From assembly GCA_022495005.1 (NCBI GenBank), contig JAGYXB010001065.1, positions 310,001 through 374,000 of the forward strand: 64,000 nt of DNA, written 5' to 3'. The position numbers and the translations under genes were made by a program. This stretch comes from Rhyacophila brunnea (taxonomy: Eukaryota > Arthropoda > Insecta > Trichoptera > Rhyacophilidae). Shown here piece after piece: positions 38,901-53,900 of this stretch. Under the pieces are notes generated by a model, which saw nothing but the letters and a program-made list of their open reading frames with translations, had not been told where the DNA came from and ran no database searches. The number at the start of each line of letters is the position of its first letter. Position 1 is the first letter of the stretch.

Positions 38901-41900
38901 GTGTTAAAAGAATGCATTGTCGTCGTGTTCTGATATATTCTAATAGTTTCAAATGTCTAGCTAGTCGGGAAGTTAGTTAAAAATCTTGGACAAACAATAA
39001 AACATTTGTATTGCATAAGAAAAAATCTGTACCGGACAAACAAGAATATGAGCTAATAAAAACGTGGTAAAATAAGCAATAAAACCCACCGGAATACAAG
39101 GGAAAGATACAAAAAATTAAGTAGTTAAGTAAATTAGAAATACGATCATATCGTTATATTTTATATTATAAAATTGTGAATAATTCAAAAGTAGATTAGC
39201 AAGTAGGTGCTTATAAATATCAACTCAGATATTTGATACCAATCAATAATAAATAAATATTCTAATTGAATCTAATAAAATAGGAACATTACTGTGCTCC
39301 ACAAAAAATGTGTCACTTTTATCTCAATCCTATGCGGTCATCTATTTCCGGTATGACAGTTAATGGTGAATTGTGATACATCTAAGCCCTAATAACTACA
39401 ATTTACATGTAATCGCGATGCAGGACATTCGACATTTTGTCACTGTTTCCACTGACTGTCAACCACTGAAGAATTTATTCACTTATCCACTCTTACGCAT
39501 TACTTATTCCTGTCCGGTTTTTCATCACATTTTTCTGAAATTAAAGTATGTAGTACAAACATTTTGAGAAGCTAAATTGATTCTATATCAAAAAATCAAA
39601 GTTAAAATAATTTGGAAATATAATTTATTTTTTTATTTTTTAATATTAGTCCTTTCAAAGCCTGTCAAATATTTTATAATTTATTAATTAACTGCTGCAA
39701 AACTTGAATTAAATTAATTTAGAGGATATTTAATTTTTCGTAGCACCATGCTCTTTGAGTAGGGATTTCAATACCGGTATTTCAAAACCGGTATTCAATT
39801 ATCTATCGATACCAAAATACCGGTTCAAAAATCCAAAATAACGGTATTTTTGGTTTTAACAAAGCATACTTACACGTATTTTTTTCAGATATGAAATAAA
39901 ATTGTATATTAAATTTAGTGTATAAGTTTGATGCTGCCAAATGCAAATATATTGACTGAAACCAACAAAAGCAAAATCCCTCAAATATATTTATAGAATT
40001 AACATATTTCGAAAAAAAACATTCATGGCAAATATTTCCAATTATTTTTTAACTATTGATCCAACGTTGATAGTACAACCAACAGACGTTGAATTTCAGA
40101 GAGATGTTTTAGTAAGCGGACTTTTGTAAAAAATAGCAGTTCTAAAATATTATGATCTATACATATTTACAAAGGTTAACAAAATAAATGTAGGTAGGGT
40201 ACTTCAAGTTGCTATAAAATGGTGTTTTAAATAGATTATAATACTTATATTTATTGATTAGTGTACTTCTTTGTTTCTATAATTTGTTTTGATGAATACC
40301 GGCATTAATACATGTATTCAATAAGAAATACCGGTATTGATATATTCATTCGGTATTACAATCCCTACTTTTGAGCACGTTAAAAATAGTTTTTTGCAAT
40401 ACAATTTTACAAGCATCCTCGGTTAACCATCAACGGTTGACAACACCAATTGTCCCTGTGTTGAGTAGGTACATATCGCGTTTGATACAGTGCATTACCA
40501 TCTCATTCAGACATGTTTAACCGGTTTTAAGTCTCTATTTTTTAGTGCTAAGGCTGGAGACGGGTTCATTAATTAAAATTGGAGTGGAGAACGGTTTTTA
40601 TTTAAAAGTATAGAGTACAGAATAATTTAAAATGTATGCCCACACGGGGTGTCGGTTTGTTGAAGGGAACAGCCGCGTGAGTTGTGAGTAATAATTTGTA
40701 ATTATGGTTCACTCCCACTGTTCGATTATTTCTCCTTTAGCTTGAAGCCATCATCAGTTAACATACGTTTGAGCAGATATTTGGTTATAATTTAGAATTT
40801 GTACAGTTACAGGTCGGCCACCATCAAGGCGATCTTATCTTTGTCGTCTGCTACCCGGAACAGTTCAGTAGAGCTGCACTCGTACCAATCACGGAGGTTC
40901 TTAAGCCACGAAATGCGGCGCCGTCCTCTGCTACGCTTCCTATTGATCTTTCCTTGAATGATAAGTTGGGGAATGCTGTATTTTTGTCCTCTCATAATGT
41001 GGCCGAGGTACTGTAGTTTCCTGGTTTTGATACTACGTAGAACTTCTCGGTCCTTCCCCATTCGATTGAGAACTTCAACATTTGTCACCCGGTCAGTCCA
41101 AGGAATTTTGAGGATGCGCCTATACAGCCACATCTCGAAAGCTTCAAGTCTCCGTGACATCTCTTGGCTTAGCGTCCATACTTCCATACCATAGAAAAGA
41201 ATTGAGAGAACATAACAACGTACCATACGCAGTCTCAAACCTAAGTTAAGATCTCGATTGCTAAGGAGGCGTCTCATTTTGAGAAAGGCGCTCCTTGCGA
41301 TCTCAATTCTAGTTTTTATTTCCTGAGACTGGTCCCATTTCTCATTGACCCATGTACCTAAATATTTATAATGCGTCACACGTTCGATTGGTTAGTTGTT
41401 AATGAGAAAAAATTTATTGGTGTCTGGTGTCGCTATTTTTGATACTAGTAATAGTTTTGTTTTCTTGAGGTTCATTTTTAAACCATAAGAATTACAGACC
41501 TCATTAACCTTTTCTACCAGTTGATGTTAACTCTTTAAACTATCAGCAACATTCTATTATTATTACCAAATTGCATCCAACTCCTAACTATGAGACTACT
41601 AGAAGATAGTTACGATCTAATTCTCAAAGTGGCATTAATTTTGTGGATGTTAGTGGTACACAGGAAATATAAATCTAACAAAGGATCTGTACAAGATTGT
41701 AATACTCAAATACCTATAATATAAATGACTCCTATACACTTAGAGCCGAAGTGAAATTAATATAAAGATTAAAGCTAATATTAGTTAATATTTAATTTAT
41801 TTTACCGATATTTTTTGAAGGAAAGCCATTTTTGTTTTATTAATATCAACTATCGATTAATGATATATTTTTATTTCTTATAGTCTTTATTCAATTTAAT

Positions 41901-44900
41901 TTAAAATAAACTATGTTGGTTTCGTTCGTTAGAAAATTTCCAACCGATTAAAACTGAAAAAAATTTCGACAATACTTAGAAATTATGTACAATTAAGTGA
42001 TTATTTTAAAATGTGTTAATATTTATCGCTTGGATATTTTGGAAAGTATTTCGTATCCAATACATTCAATAAAAATACTTCAATAGGCTTTCATAATATG
42101 ATTATATTGAAATAATATCGCAAAGTGATAAATTTAATAAATTGGTAGCCATGAGAAAAATACTCACATGTCCCAGTACAAGGAAAAAGTCCAGCGTAAA
42201 TAGAATAGCAGTGATGGGGTTAAAGTTGACCTTAAAATATTAAAACAATATTAATACAGTTTGTATGGAGTTTTTAGTTTATTGTAATTTATGTATTTAT
42301 TTTGAATAACAAAAAATGTATCAAGCGAAAGATCCTACACATAATAAACAGTTAAATCTGTAACACAAGTACCTACATAAATTCCGCCATTTTTTTGTAA
42401 TACAAATAATTATCAGATGTGTGTGTATTGTATTCTCAAAAGATTTAGATAGCAATAATTCATTTTACATATTCCAGTAAATGAATTATAATTTAGTAGT
42501 ATTATAATTTTTGTATTTTTTTTGTTTCAATAAATAAACGAAAAACAATTCATAATATTATTAATATGTTTCTTTCTAAATATATATTTGCTATAAATTG
42601 CCCGTTTACACGTGCACAGATTTATTGGCGGCAGTACGTATTGTCGTGACCATAGCGTCAAAATGTAAATATAATCACGTGTTATCGTGAAGTTGAAAGA
42701 CTGCATGCATGGATCAAAAAAGTTTAGCGGGCTCTGAATTTTCACGTAATAGTTGCAACGTGCATGGAATACGCGCATGCGCAATATAACTATAGTGGCA
42801 AACCTGTCGGAAAAAATACGAACTACACCGCGCAGGGTGTTTTGACATTTACCAGTTTTCATAATCTGCCAAACAGCACTATACAATGATAACAACGCGT
42901 CTGGCTTATGCTTGAAAAATAATATTGGCGAAAAAGCAATGTTCCGTGTAAACAGTTATTATAGCGATTGTTTAATTTACATACTATTGGTGCCAATAAA
43001 TGTATGCACGTGTAAATAATGAAAAAAAAATGTATGCACGTGTACAGGCGATATTATAATAATTATGTATTTATAATTTTTTTACCGTTTCCAGGACAAA
43101 CATGTATCCACTGTGTATCATTTCGATGATGGTGTCAACAGCTACAACCAAAATCCACGGGAATAGAAGATAGCGTTTATCCTGAAAACCAAAAATGTAT
43201 ATCTATGTATCTACTATATCTAAAATGAAAAAATAGTTCCTATTAAAAGAGTTTAAAAATTATAATTCAGTTTTTGAGATTCTATTTTTCATCGTGTTTC
43301 TAGCCGAATGTGGAATTTGTGTGGTCAGTGCGATAATATTATATCACTCATAAAGCCTAAGGACTAACCTATGCAATTATATATTTACATTAAAAGTTTA
43401 TCCTTGAATAGTATTTGCCTGCTATTTTTTTTAATGTCATTTATGTATGAATTTCATCGTTTCCGTTTGCGCATCGATTGGTAATTAATATTATTAGTAA
43501 AATAATATAAAAAAATGAAGAAAATACGCATAGCTGTCGTCACTACTTTTAGGTAGTTTTAATAGGTACTTACCAGGTCATTTTTTTTCTCTTCAAAATA
43601 ATACATTCGCGTGCCGTGAAAAATCATCTCACGTGCCATAGGTTCGCCATCACTGACCTAAAGCATGGTCAACATTGCTAATACGATATAATGTTCGAGT
43701 TTATTTTCGAATCTGTTCAATTGTAATTATTTTGGAAATGTATTTTTTATCTTTCCATAATAAATATTAGTCGGAATATTCATCCATTAAACAGTATAAA
43801 CGAACATAAGAAGTAAGAAAGAGTACGAGGAAATTAATCAGTAACACTTCAACGTTCTTAAGTTTCATAAAATCCACATATTTATATGAATTGATTCTTC
43901 GTAAGATTAACGAAGACAAATCATCGTAACTGGCTAACTGATTCTCTTAGTAAAGAATCATTAAAAATTAGCATTGTTGTCATAATAAACCCCACTGTCA
44001 ACGTTTAGTAGTATTTGTATACTCTATATGAAAACGCAGAAGTTTTTTTTAAATAATGTAGGTGTAAGTAAATTTCAAATGTAACAGATGTTTATTTATC
44101 TATTACAACCACCGGCTATTTTTTCTTTAAAAATAAGTACAAATACGACTTGGATATTGATTGAGTTTTTTCATACATGTTGAGAATTGAATCTTTTATT
44201 ACATTTCCGAATAATGTCATAATCGGTACAGTTTTCCATATGCATATTTCTTTACTAACTTAGTAGGTAAATACTTACAGGTGTTGTTTTTTCTCTAAAG
44301 TTATTTTCACATATACACGTTGACCACCTCCAATATACAACATACATATTTTTATAATAACAATTTAACAAAAGTTTAATTAATAAATATTGAAGTTATT
44401 AGTTACACATTAGATATATTACACATATATATTATTATATACATAGCAATAAATATAAAAGCCCATAATATACAAGCACCTGCGGACGGTTTTGAATTAA
44501 ATGCGATTGCGCTGATTGAATGCGTATTTTTTAAATTTCATTTTAAAACATTTTATTTTAGTTTCATGAATTACATTAAAATTCTACGAATTAGATTGTG
44601 ACACAGTACTTGCCTTTCACAATTAGATACTCAACAATTTATCGTCTACGCGCTGAGCTTTGAACAAAATTAATCAGTTAGTATTTTTAACAATCAACAC
44701 CTTTCGAAGATATTCTAATTATATCAAAAGTAATTAACAATATTTTATTTATCATTTCTTGGCAAAATACGAAATCGGAGTCGCAATAAATTATTCAAAT
44801 GGAAAAGAACGAGACCTGGATTAATATTATGTTATTAAAGAAACCATCAGAGATAATATTCATTCTTAAAATTTATTTTTGCTATAATTTTTCGTTAAAG

Positions 44901-47900
44901 GCGTTGCAGTATGTTGTACAATTCATAATCTTCATTGATGCTTCTTTTGAAAAATTAAAAACTACTGGATTCTTATTACTTTATTGGTTATTACAATTTC
45001 AAATGTGATTATTTATCTATTGAATGGATTATTGTTAAAGAAATTGCATTGAATTGAAAATGCCAGTCGTCAATATTAGTGAAATTTATAAATCGCTTCA
45101 ATTGCTTGAGTATTCGTTAACTTCGTTGTAATTACGGAGGACGCAGGTGGCTAAATTGATAAAGCATATTGGTCGGAATCCGGTATATACAGGTTCGAGT
45201 TATACCTGGTGTCATATATTATGTTTCGGATGTATTTCTAAATAATTATGTATGATAAAGAAATTTGCTAAAAAAATGTTAACTTTTGGTAAATATACAA
45301 AATTTCAATTGAATGAAATTTTGGAAAATGTAAGTTTTACTGTGAATCTATGTAGATTGTTAATTTAGGAAATTACAGATAATTAAGGAAAAAAATAAAT
45401 TTTAATAGAAGTGTGAACACGAAAAATATTTGTTTTTATAAGTAGGTAGGTAGGTAGGTATATAATATTTTTATTTTGTATATTATGAGTTATGAAACGA
45501 AAACCATTATTTCATAACATATTATGTCAAAGATTAAAGAAACAATCCATTATATTATGTTTTTTTAACAAAAAAAAACGCGATTTATATACAAATTCAA
45601 GAAAAATCATATCAGTAGTAAAGTAAAAAAAAAGCATATTATCAAACAAAATATGTACCTACTAGGAGCAAGTAACTAGGTTATACCTAGTTTGTATCAT
45701 TAATTAATTACTTATCGAATTTCCATATCAGTACAAAATGTTACTGTCAGCAAATATAAAATATGAATGTTACTAAACAAGTATGCCTAAAGCAAATAAT
45801 TCATAATATTGTGGACGTTTCTGTGGATATTCTGAAATTCGAAACCAATCAGATGTCATTGCATTTCACCATCAAAGAAAAATAGCATTGCGCAAATAAC
45901 ATACAATTTCATAATTTAATATTTGACAAAAAAATATTCATGTAATTTGATAGTATATTATTATTTATAATATTCATAATACTCAACCAAATCACGAAAA
46001 TTAATATATTTTACTGGCACGAGGATAAGTTTAGGTAGACATTATTTTATAAATTCATAAAAAAATACTTCTACTTAGCTCTATGTACTTTGTATGATTA
46101 TTCAATGTAGTATTCTGCATAGAACATATTAATTTGTAAGCCAGGCTTGGTTTATTACTCAGAACATTAATCACAAGAAACAAAAATGGTGGGTGTCTTA
46201 AATATTACCAATATTGAATGCGCGTTTCATTTACCTGACAACAATGTACATAATATGATAGATATATAACTAACAGACATTTAAGATTATTCCATATTTC
46301 TAAGGACTCGAGACTTTAAAACTTGTGTTACCACACCCAGAAGGTAACGCGCTTCCCATTATGACTGAGTTCCGTTGTCTTTTGATTACCAATGTTGATT
46401 TTAGTATAAACTTTGCAGTTAGAACAATAATGGACATCTGGCGCCGCCTCCAAAAATTGTTGTTTCTCACCAGTCTTCTCGCATCTTCTCGGGTCATGTC
46501 AACTCCACCGTATACGCCATGTAGATGTTATTTAGCGCCCAGAGAATACGCAGGTAAGGTAAAAACTCGTTTGAGCTTAGACTATAGATACATAGCGTTT
46601 GAGGCATCCGTCACATGTGACCGAACCTGGTCCAATAACGCATCACTTTTGAATCTTCTAAACAGAGGCTCCAGTTTCAAGTTAGGAATACAGCCGTGAG
46701 TTTCAAACATTCCGCATCACTTTGATCGTTGCTTCATTATTCTCATTTTCATAATATGAAGTTCTTCGTGCAAAGTGCCGTCTCCCGTGATGTGTAATGC
46801 CAAGTATTCATTCGAGTATGGCACTCGATATTTAACTCGTCGCTAATCTGAAGAAAATTTTGTTCAGGACATGAGCTATTGCTCAAAATTTTAGTTTTCT
46901 TTACGTTCATTTTAAAACCAATGACGACGCGAGGCAGATTATTATGAATACTCGATTATTTCTTAAATGTTCTCGATTAATTTGTAGAATAGGATAGTGC
47001 ATCTGAATACTTTGGCCTAAAGCTTCACCACGGGGGTGACATTTATGTCTCGGTCAGGTGGTATTACCATTCTTAGTAGGTATCAATCGATGAAGATGAT
47101 TACGAGACACTGAGTAAGAACGAAACCCTGTCAGATTCCGGTTGTGATCCAAAACACTCTGTTGATAGTGTCACCAAATCTATTGCAGCATTCATCATAG
47201 GGAATACGATTATGGCCACGATCTTCGGAAGGATTCCATATACTCCCAATATCATCCTAAGAGAAGAGTGGTTTGGCCTGTCAAAAGTTTATACGGTCTG
47301 GAAACCATCAGCTCGTAGCTCTGCTGGATAAGGAATCAAAGTGGTCTGCACACTCTCGTCCAAATAGAAAACCCGCCTGGTTTTTTCGAAACCCCTGCAT
47401 CATCTATTTCATTAGTATCATCAAGAAGGTCTGTGCAAAAAAGGGCGGCGGGAAAGTTAACTGTATATTTAAAATATGTAAATACATTTGAAATAATGGA
47501 TGAATGAATATTAATTTTATTCAGTTATAGGATATCTTCAAAAATAAGAATTATAAAATTGTTCTTCAAACCATTTACAAAAAATTATCTTGGTCATTCA
47601 CAAAAGTCAATTTGTCACATGGGTTTGTAGTTTTTGTAATTTGAAATAAGGTAGGTTTGTAAAAAAAAGAATGTAAATATAATTTGAATAAAGGGACGCT
47701 TTGCTGCACATATATTTAAAAAAATATATTTTTCCAAAAAAAAAAAACAAGGTATAAGATTATTTATTATAATAATTCCTTGATGTTTCGATTGATTTTA
47801 TTTATACTTTATGCAACATAATATTATAATGCGATTCTTTCTTGTATCAATAATACAGCAATGATGAAGCGAAATATTATTTATATGCGATTACCTAATA

Positions 47901-50900
47901 GGTATAATATATTTGTCCTGATTTAAGAGAAAACATATGAAAATGTGTAAGAGGGAGCTAGACAGGGAGAGGGCATATTATTAAAATTAATAGGGTAGAG
48001 TGAAAGACAAGATACACGTAAACGCAAACCGTTAATTTGAATAATAAACTGACACAAAAATAAAGGAATTGTTTATTTTAATCGGGTCGTAAAAGACAAC
48101 AAATGATAGGATACTTTTATAATAGTTCGTCAGATACTTACAGCGAAGTACTAACACATTGAGTAAATAATAAAATATAAAGCATTAAGCGACGTTACGA
48201 TTTATTAATTTGTGACACACTGACAGAAAAGTAAGGCAATAATAAAGTCTATGTTAAACGTTAAAGACTACGACCATTTTGCCTAGTATATTAATCATCT
48301 TCAGAATTGAGTTTCATGCTGTCAAAGATAATTCATTGAACTTACACATGGATGGACTTAATAATTATAATCGTATTGACATACAATTGTTAGGCCCATT
48401 TCAGACGGGACACCGGCGTTGCGCTCGATATAATATAGGAGGCCGTTGTATTATGTTTATGAATACCCCAGAGCTAATGAGTCACCGCATAATTTCACGT
48501 TATAAATTAAAACATAAAACCGGCTGCGGCAATAAAAACAAGTGTATCGACGGCTTGAGAATGAATGTAGCGACCGACGGAAAAGTGCACCGGACACGCG
48601 TTGATTCATTAACTCTGGGGCGTTCATAAACATAATACAAAGGCCTTATATATTATATCGAGCGCGACACCGGTGTCCGGTCTGAATCGGGCCTTATTGT
48701 ACTTGCGGCCACTTATCAGGCATAGCATCTCTCCAAAACTACAAAACTATAAGTCCGTTCTGAGAATAGGATATCTTCGCCACAACATCTCAGGGGTACA
48801 CTGACACAATCGTGTATTACTATTGTATTACATATTGACGTAATGAACACTCACTAGTACCTACACAATATTTAGTTATATGGACATATCGCAAACATTA
48901 GCAATACTATATAAATTTTAAACAGAGCTAATATTACATTGTGTACCACCATATTTTTTGTCGTTATCATATTATACTTAGTTTAAATATTAAGATATTA
49001 TATTATTTTTATTATTTGCTTTCAAAATTATAGTACATGTTTTTAATACCGTTATTCGATGTATTTACGGAATTAACCATTGGGAGAGGTAGGTACGCTA
49101 TTACCTCTGGAACCTCTTCCAATGGTTAATTTCGTTTACCTAATATACATTGGTGCTTATTTAGTAGCTACTTAGTAGGTAGATGTTATTAAATTAGCCT
49201 AACCAATAATAAAATCAAAACTCAACTTAAAAATTAAAATTATAGTATTTCTGACAAATTAATTTAAGGAACTGCGCGAGTCACAATATATTTTTAATAT
49301 TCAAAAATTTCACGACGTAGATAATATCTTCCCCTTCATATTTTTTCTTTTTTTTTTACATCAATTTATAACATTATAATAATACAAAAAAAAGTATTTT
49401 ACAGCAAGCGTTAGGGGCAAGGGAAATAATGCCATTTTAAGGAAAGCGACAAACAAACATAATAGATGTTAGTTTAATTGTGTAATTGTTATATGAATCG
49501 TCAAATGAAAAACAAGTTGTTCGCAAAATTTTAATTTCACTAAATTAGTGAGTTATTATAATGAAAATCTTAAAAAAAAAACCTTTTTGTATTCATTTAC
49601 CATATAAATTCCAACGACGAGAAGAAATGTTGAAATGATTCCCAGGAGAGAGCAAACCATTAGTAGAAGATTTACCACTATGGTGGCTGAAACAATAAAA
49701 AATAATATAATAATTTCGATGAAATGGGAAAATCTTATTCATACTTTTAAGTGGCAATTTCCAGTATTTAAACAATATTTTACCATTTTAATATCAGTTT
49801 TTATATTATGTTAATAGGTACAGTTTTATATAATTAGCAAAAAAATGATCCTATTTTAAAATAAAAAAACATTCACTGCCGCGCATAAGACTGTCAAAAT
49901 ATATTATTGTACGTACACCAAACAAAAGGAAAATTGGGGTGTAAAAACAAAAGCTATAACTGGAAATATTGGGTTCATTTCACAATGAACGATATATCAA
50001 TACACAGTATTTCAATATCTGAAAATAAACAGCGTGTCATTATGATTGCCGCCTTTGTTATAATTGTTCTCGTTCTGTCTGGTAGGCCGCTGCGGCGATC
50101 GCTTGCACTAGCTTGAAAAACGACTAGAGCGCTATGGATAGTATGGATTATGTACATAGTGGCGGTGACTTTTTAAACTATATGTTAGCATAGGGTTTTC
50201 AGCATCGTTCCAATCTATAAATTTAATGTGTCCAAAAAAAATTAGGATATTATTACTGACATAAAAAATGAAAATAACCTTGGTAAATAGTCGATTATTA
50301 AAAACATAGCTTATAATCAGTATCTTTAGAATTATCTTCAAATGTGTTAATCGTGCCCATTTTTGAATAATAAAATGCCTAATTATTGTCAAATTTGGGA
50401 TCAAAAAGATTATAAAATATAATATTTTATCGTAAATATGTCACTATATAATGTTAACATTACTTTTACTACTGGTTTTATAAACGCGTTTAAAAATTAA
50501 TAAATGTAAAAAATCTTAACACCACTGCACATTCATGTACCGAAATATGACTATATTCTAAAAAATTAGAGCGAGAGGTTTAAAAGAATACTATTTTATG
50601 TAATACAAATACTTTATGCAGTCATCAAATGTTTAAAATAAATATAAAAGATAATAAGACTTCAAAATTATATAAATAGATTATCTACAACGTTTAAGGA
50701 ATGTCCAGGATCATGGTTTGAAAATACAATAAAAACTCAATTTTGACCTACGCTGAGTATGTGGGCCGTTAAGGTAAACATCTTACGCAATGTAGTCACA
50801 AGGGCAAAGTTGTATTACATCCCACCCAAAATCTATCTATTTTCAAAAATTAATGACTAGTCACGAGCAAAATTTTATGTAAAATATTATAACACCTGAT

Positions 50901-53900
50901 ATTATTATTATACTACTTATGTTTATTACAAAGTTAAATTTGATATTTTGCTATTGGAAGCCCACAAAATAGCAATCTATACACGCCAAAAATTTTAACA
51001 AGAAATAGGTACGCACAAATTTTCTCCGCAGCTTCAATTTTTAAAATTACAGCTCGATGATGGATAAAATAAAATGGTGTAGACTGTAGAGAATTCACAT
51101 TTTACGACAATTGCGACAATACCTATGTTGCAAGTGTGTTATTTTCGAAAATTTTCATTTTAAATATTAAATAATCGTGACAAAATGTCACTAAAAATAA
51201 ACTAAATTGTACCGACAATGTGATTTATAAGCCGTGCAAGATTAATAAATATTGAACTTAGGTAAGTATATAATTTTGAAAACACTTCTGAGAAAATATA
51301 TTATAACCAATAGAATTTTTTTTTCGAAAAAAGTAAGACACCACATACTACCATATAACTATTAGTCCAAATTTATCGCAATTAAGTATGACTCATTAAG
51401 CATAGTCGTTTACGTGCGTGGGCGCGATACCCGAGAGATGCAGGTTCGATACCTGCGGGGTGGGGTGTCTTACTTTTTTCAAAAATATTTTTTTATTGGT
51501 TATAATATATTTTCTCAGAAGTGATTTCAAAATTATGTATGTTCAATAATTAGAATGTTACATTCTTAAATCTCGTCAATTATTCGTTAAATGAAAAAAA
51601 TAGTTAACGTATATTGATTTAGTAGTTCTTGATTTACATATCATTAACAAAAAAAATATACATACCGACACTAATAAATAGTATTACTAGTGAGTATAGA
51701 TTGTTTTCACACGTCCATAGATAAGCATTTAACCGTTTAAAAGACAATTGCTGTTTCTGTTGGAAATATTTGAAATAGGTACAATTCCGTTCATTTTCTT
51801 CCCATCTGTTGTTGCTTTAACTAAAGATAGAGTAGATTGCTTTGACTTTTTTTAAAGCGGACGTTCTTCCTATAACAATGCCTCGCTCACCGGAGATTTT
51901 CTGTTGATAATAAGATGGAGAAATTGATTTTTCTCGGGATGCTGAATAATATCAAAGTACCTATACCAATGTTCTTGTTTTTATTTATCTGACCAATTAA
52001 TTGGTACTTTTTATCCTAGACATCACCTTGACATTCGTAGCTTTATGGTATTCTTTTTGGTCGCTTTGATACCTTTGTAATATTGTCGCTCTTACAAAGT
52101 GGTGGTAGGTAATTTCGAAATAGCATTTTCTGCCATTGTTATTCTTCTTTTGTTGTCTCATTAACCTTCATCTGTGACCTTGCATGGCCCTGGATAAACA
52201 TAATATTTACAGGTCACCTCTATGGTTTTCAGTGGGTAGTCGACTGCCTTGCTGCATGTAGGGCCTTCATATTGAAAAAATAATAATATGGATATAATTA
52301 TGGTGATCAGTATCGTATCGGAAGAAAAATATCGAAAATTGTTATTGTTACAAAAAGTGTAATATATTATTTAAAATAATTATTACTAAATATAATATTA
52401 AGTATAATATAGTGATGAATATTATTTAACAAAATATGGACTTAAACATTAATTACGTGCAAAGAGTTTTAAAATAGCGTTGGTGTAATTTTATCCCATT
52501 TGACGGTACATATTTATTTCAATATGCATTACAAAATAGTTCGTGTTACTGATAACAACACTGCGGGGGTTGGATGTTTTTGACACATCGACTCAAAACA
52601 AAAAATGTGAACGTATTAACTTACTTACGATATAAAATATATTAATACTATCGAACGAAGGTACTTGATGGAATTTGAATTTAAATCCATTAGATATAAA
52701 ATACATATTTGAAAATAATAATGAATAATGAAATAAAACACTTTCTAATATTAATACTTCCTATCGACTGAAGGTACTTGATGGAATTTGAATTTTTAGA
52801 ATTTCAAACACTTTCTATTTCACATTTATTTATACGCTCCATATGAAGGGAAAATGACGAAAAAGTATTTTAAAAATAGTTCGTACAATATTGCAAATAT
52901 TCTAAGGCGTTGCAATCGTCAATCAGTATTTAAAGCCGGGTGTATGCCGCAATCGCAATCCATAGAAAATGAGCATGTATACGAGCGTGTTATTGTTTTA
53001 ACCCTTAACCAGGTAATGGTAATATCCTTCCCACATACAATTTGGCTGTGTTTTATCGGGCAATGGTTTAATGTTACCCACTATCTGTCAAAATTCAACA
53101 ACGAATATATTGCCTATGACTCAAACATAATGCCGTGTGAATACGAATGCATCCGCAAGTTTGATGGTTAGTTGTTTTACATGTCTCGATTTGTACGTCC
53201 ATTTCTAGAGAAAAGCAGTTAAATAACATCATAATAACGAAAAAACACAATGTAAGTCGTAATATTTTTTTTATATTTGGTAGATAATGAGTTGTTCTCC
53301 TATATTTGTATTACAATTATGTAAAATAATTTATATTTTGTGAAATATAATGCATGGAATTATGTGGGGATTATACCACCTTTGCCCGTTGTCGTTTATT
53401 ATTTTTATTACCATGAAACCAAAAAATCCCTATTTAGTATAATTTTCAGGTACTTACCTCTAAGCCAAATGGAAATTGAAAACATTATATAAGCAAGGAA
53501 CCTAACCTAACCTAACCTATGGCAAAAGAAGAAACATTCAGACGATGCAGGTTTTGTAGTACAAGACAGGTGGAAAAAAGGTCCAAATATGAATGTAAAA
53601 TCTGCAAAGTGCCATTGTGTGTAACTCCGTGCACGGAGGATTTCCATACAGATAATAATCATTAATAATTAATATTTTTCCCATTTTCTCTGTGTTTTGA
53701 TTGATTGTAATAAATGTTTAAAAAAAATGCTTGTTTTATTTTGAAAAATGTCAGGCTGTGGTAATATACATCTCACAATCTACTAGTTAAACCTCTCTCT
53801 TACCAGGCTATGGGAAAATCGTTCCCACATAGTTTTTCATGAGTTTTCTTAGATCTACTGAAATTTCCATAAGTACATATATTATAATTCACAAATAAAT

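Noticed and set aside
42527..42895. A 122-residue minus-strand frame
   Set aside because: It overlaps a MITE and has a relative in the 34.9-kb copy with a different frame; no domain is visible.
48279..48629. A 116-residue plus-strand frame
   Set aside because: Nearly all of it is inside a 301-bp MITE with TTA-flanked inverted ends.
49593..49775. A 60-residue minus-strand frame
   Set aside because: It covers exon 2 in a different frame and reads through both splice sites.
52854..53171. A 105-residue plus-strand frame
   Set aside because: The left terminal repeat of the piggyBac-like element interrupts it, so the frame is a chance fusion.
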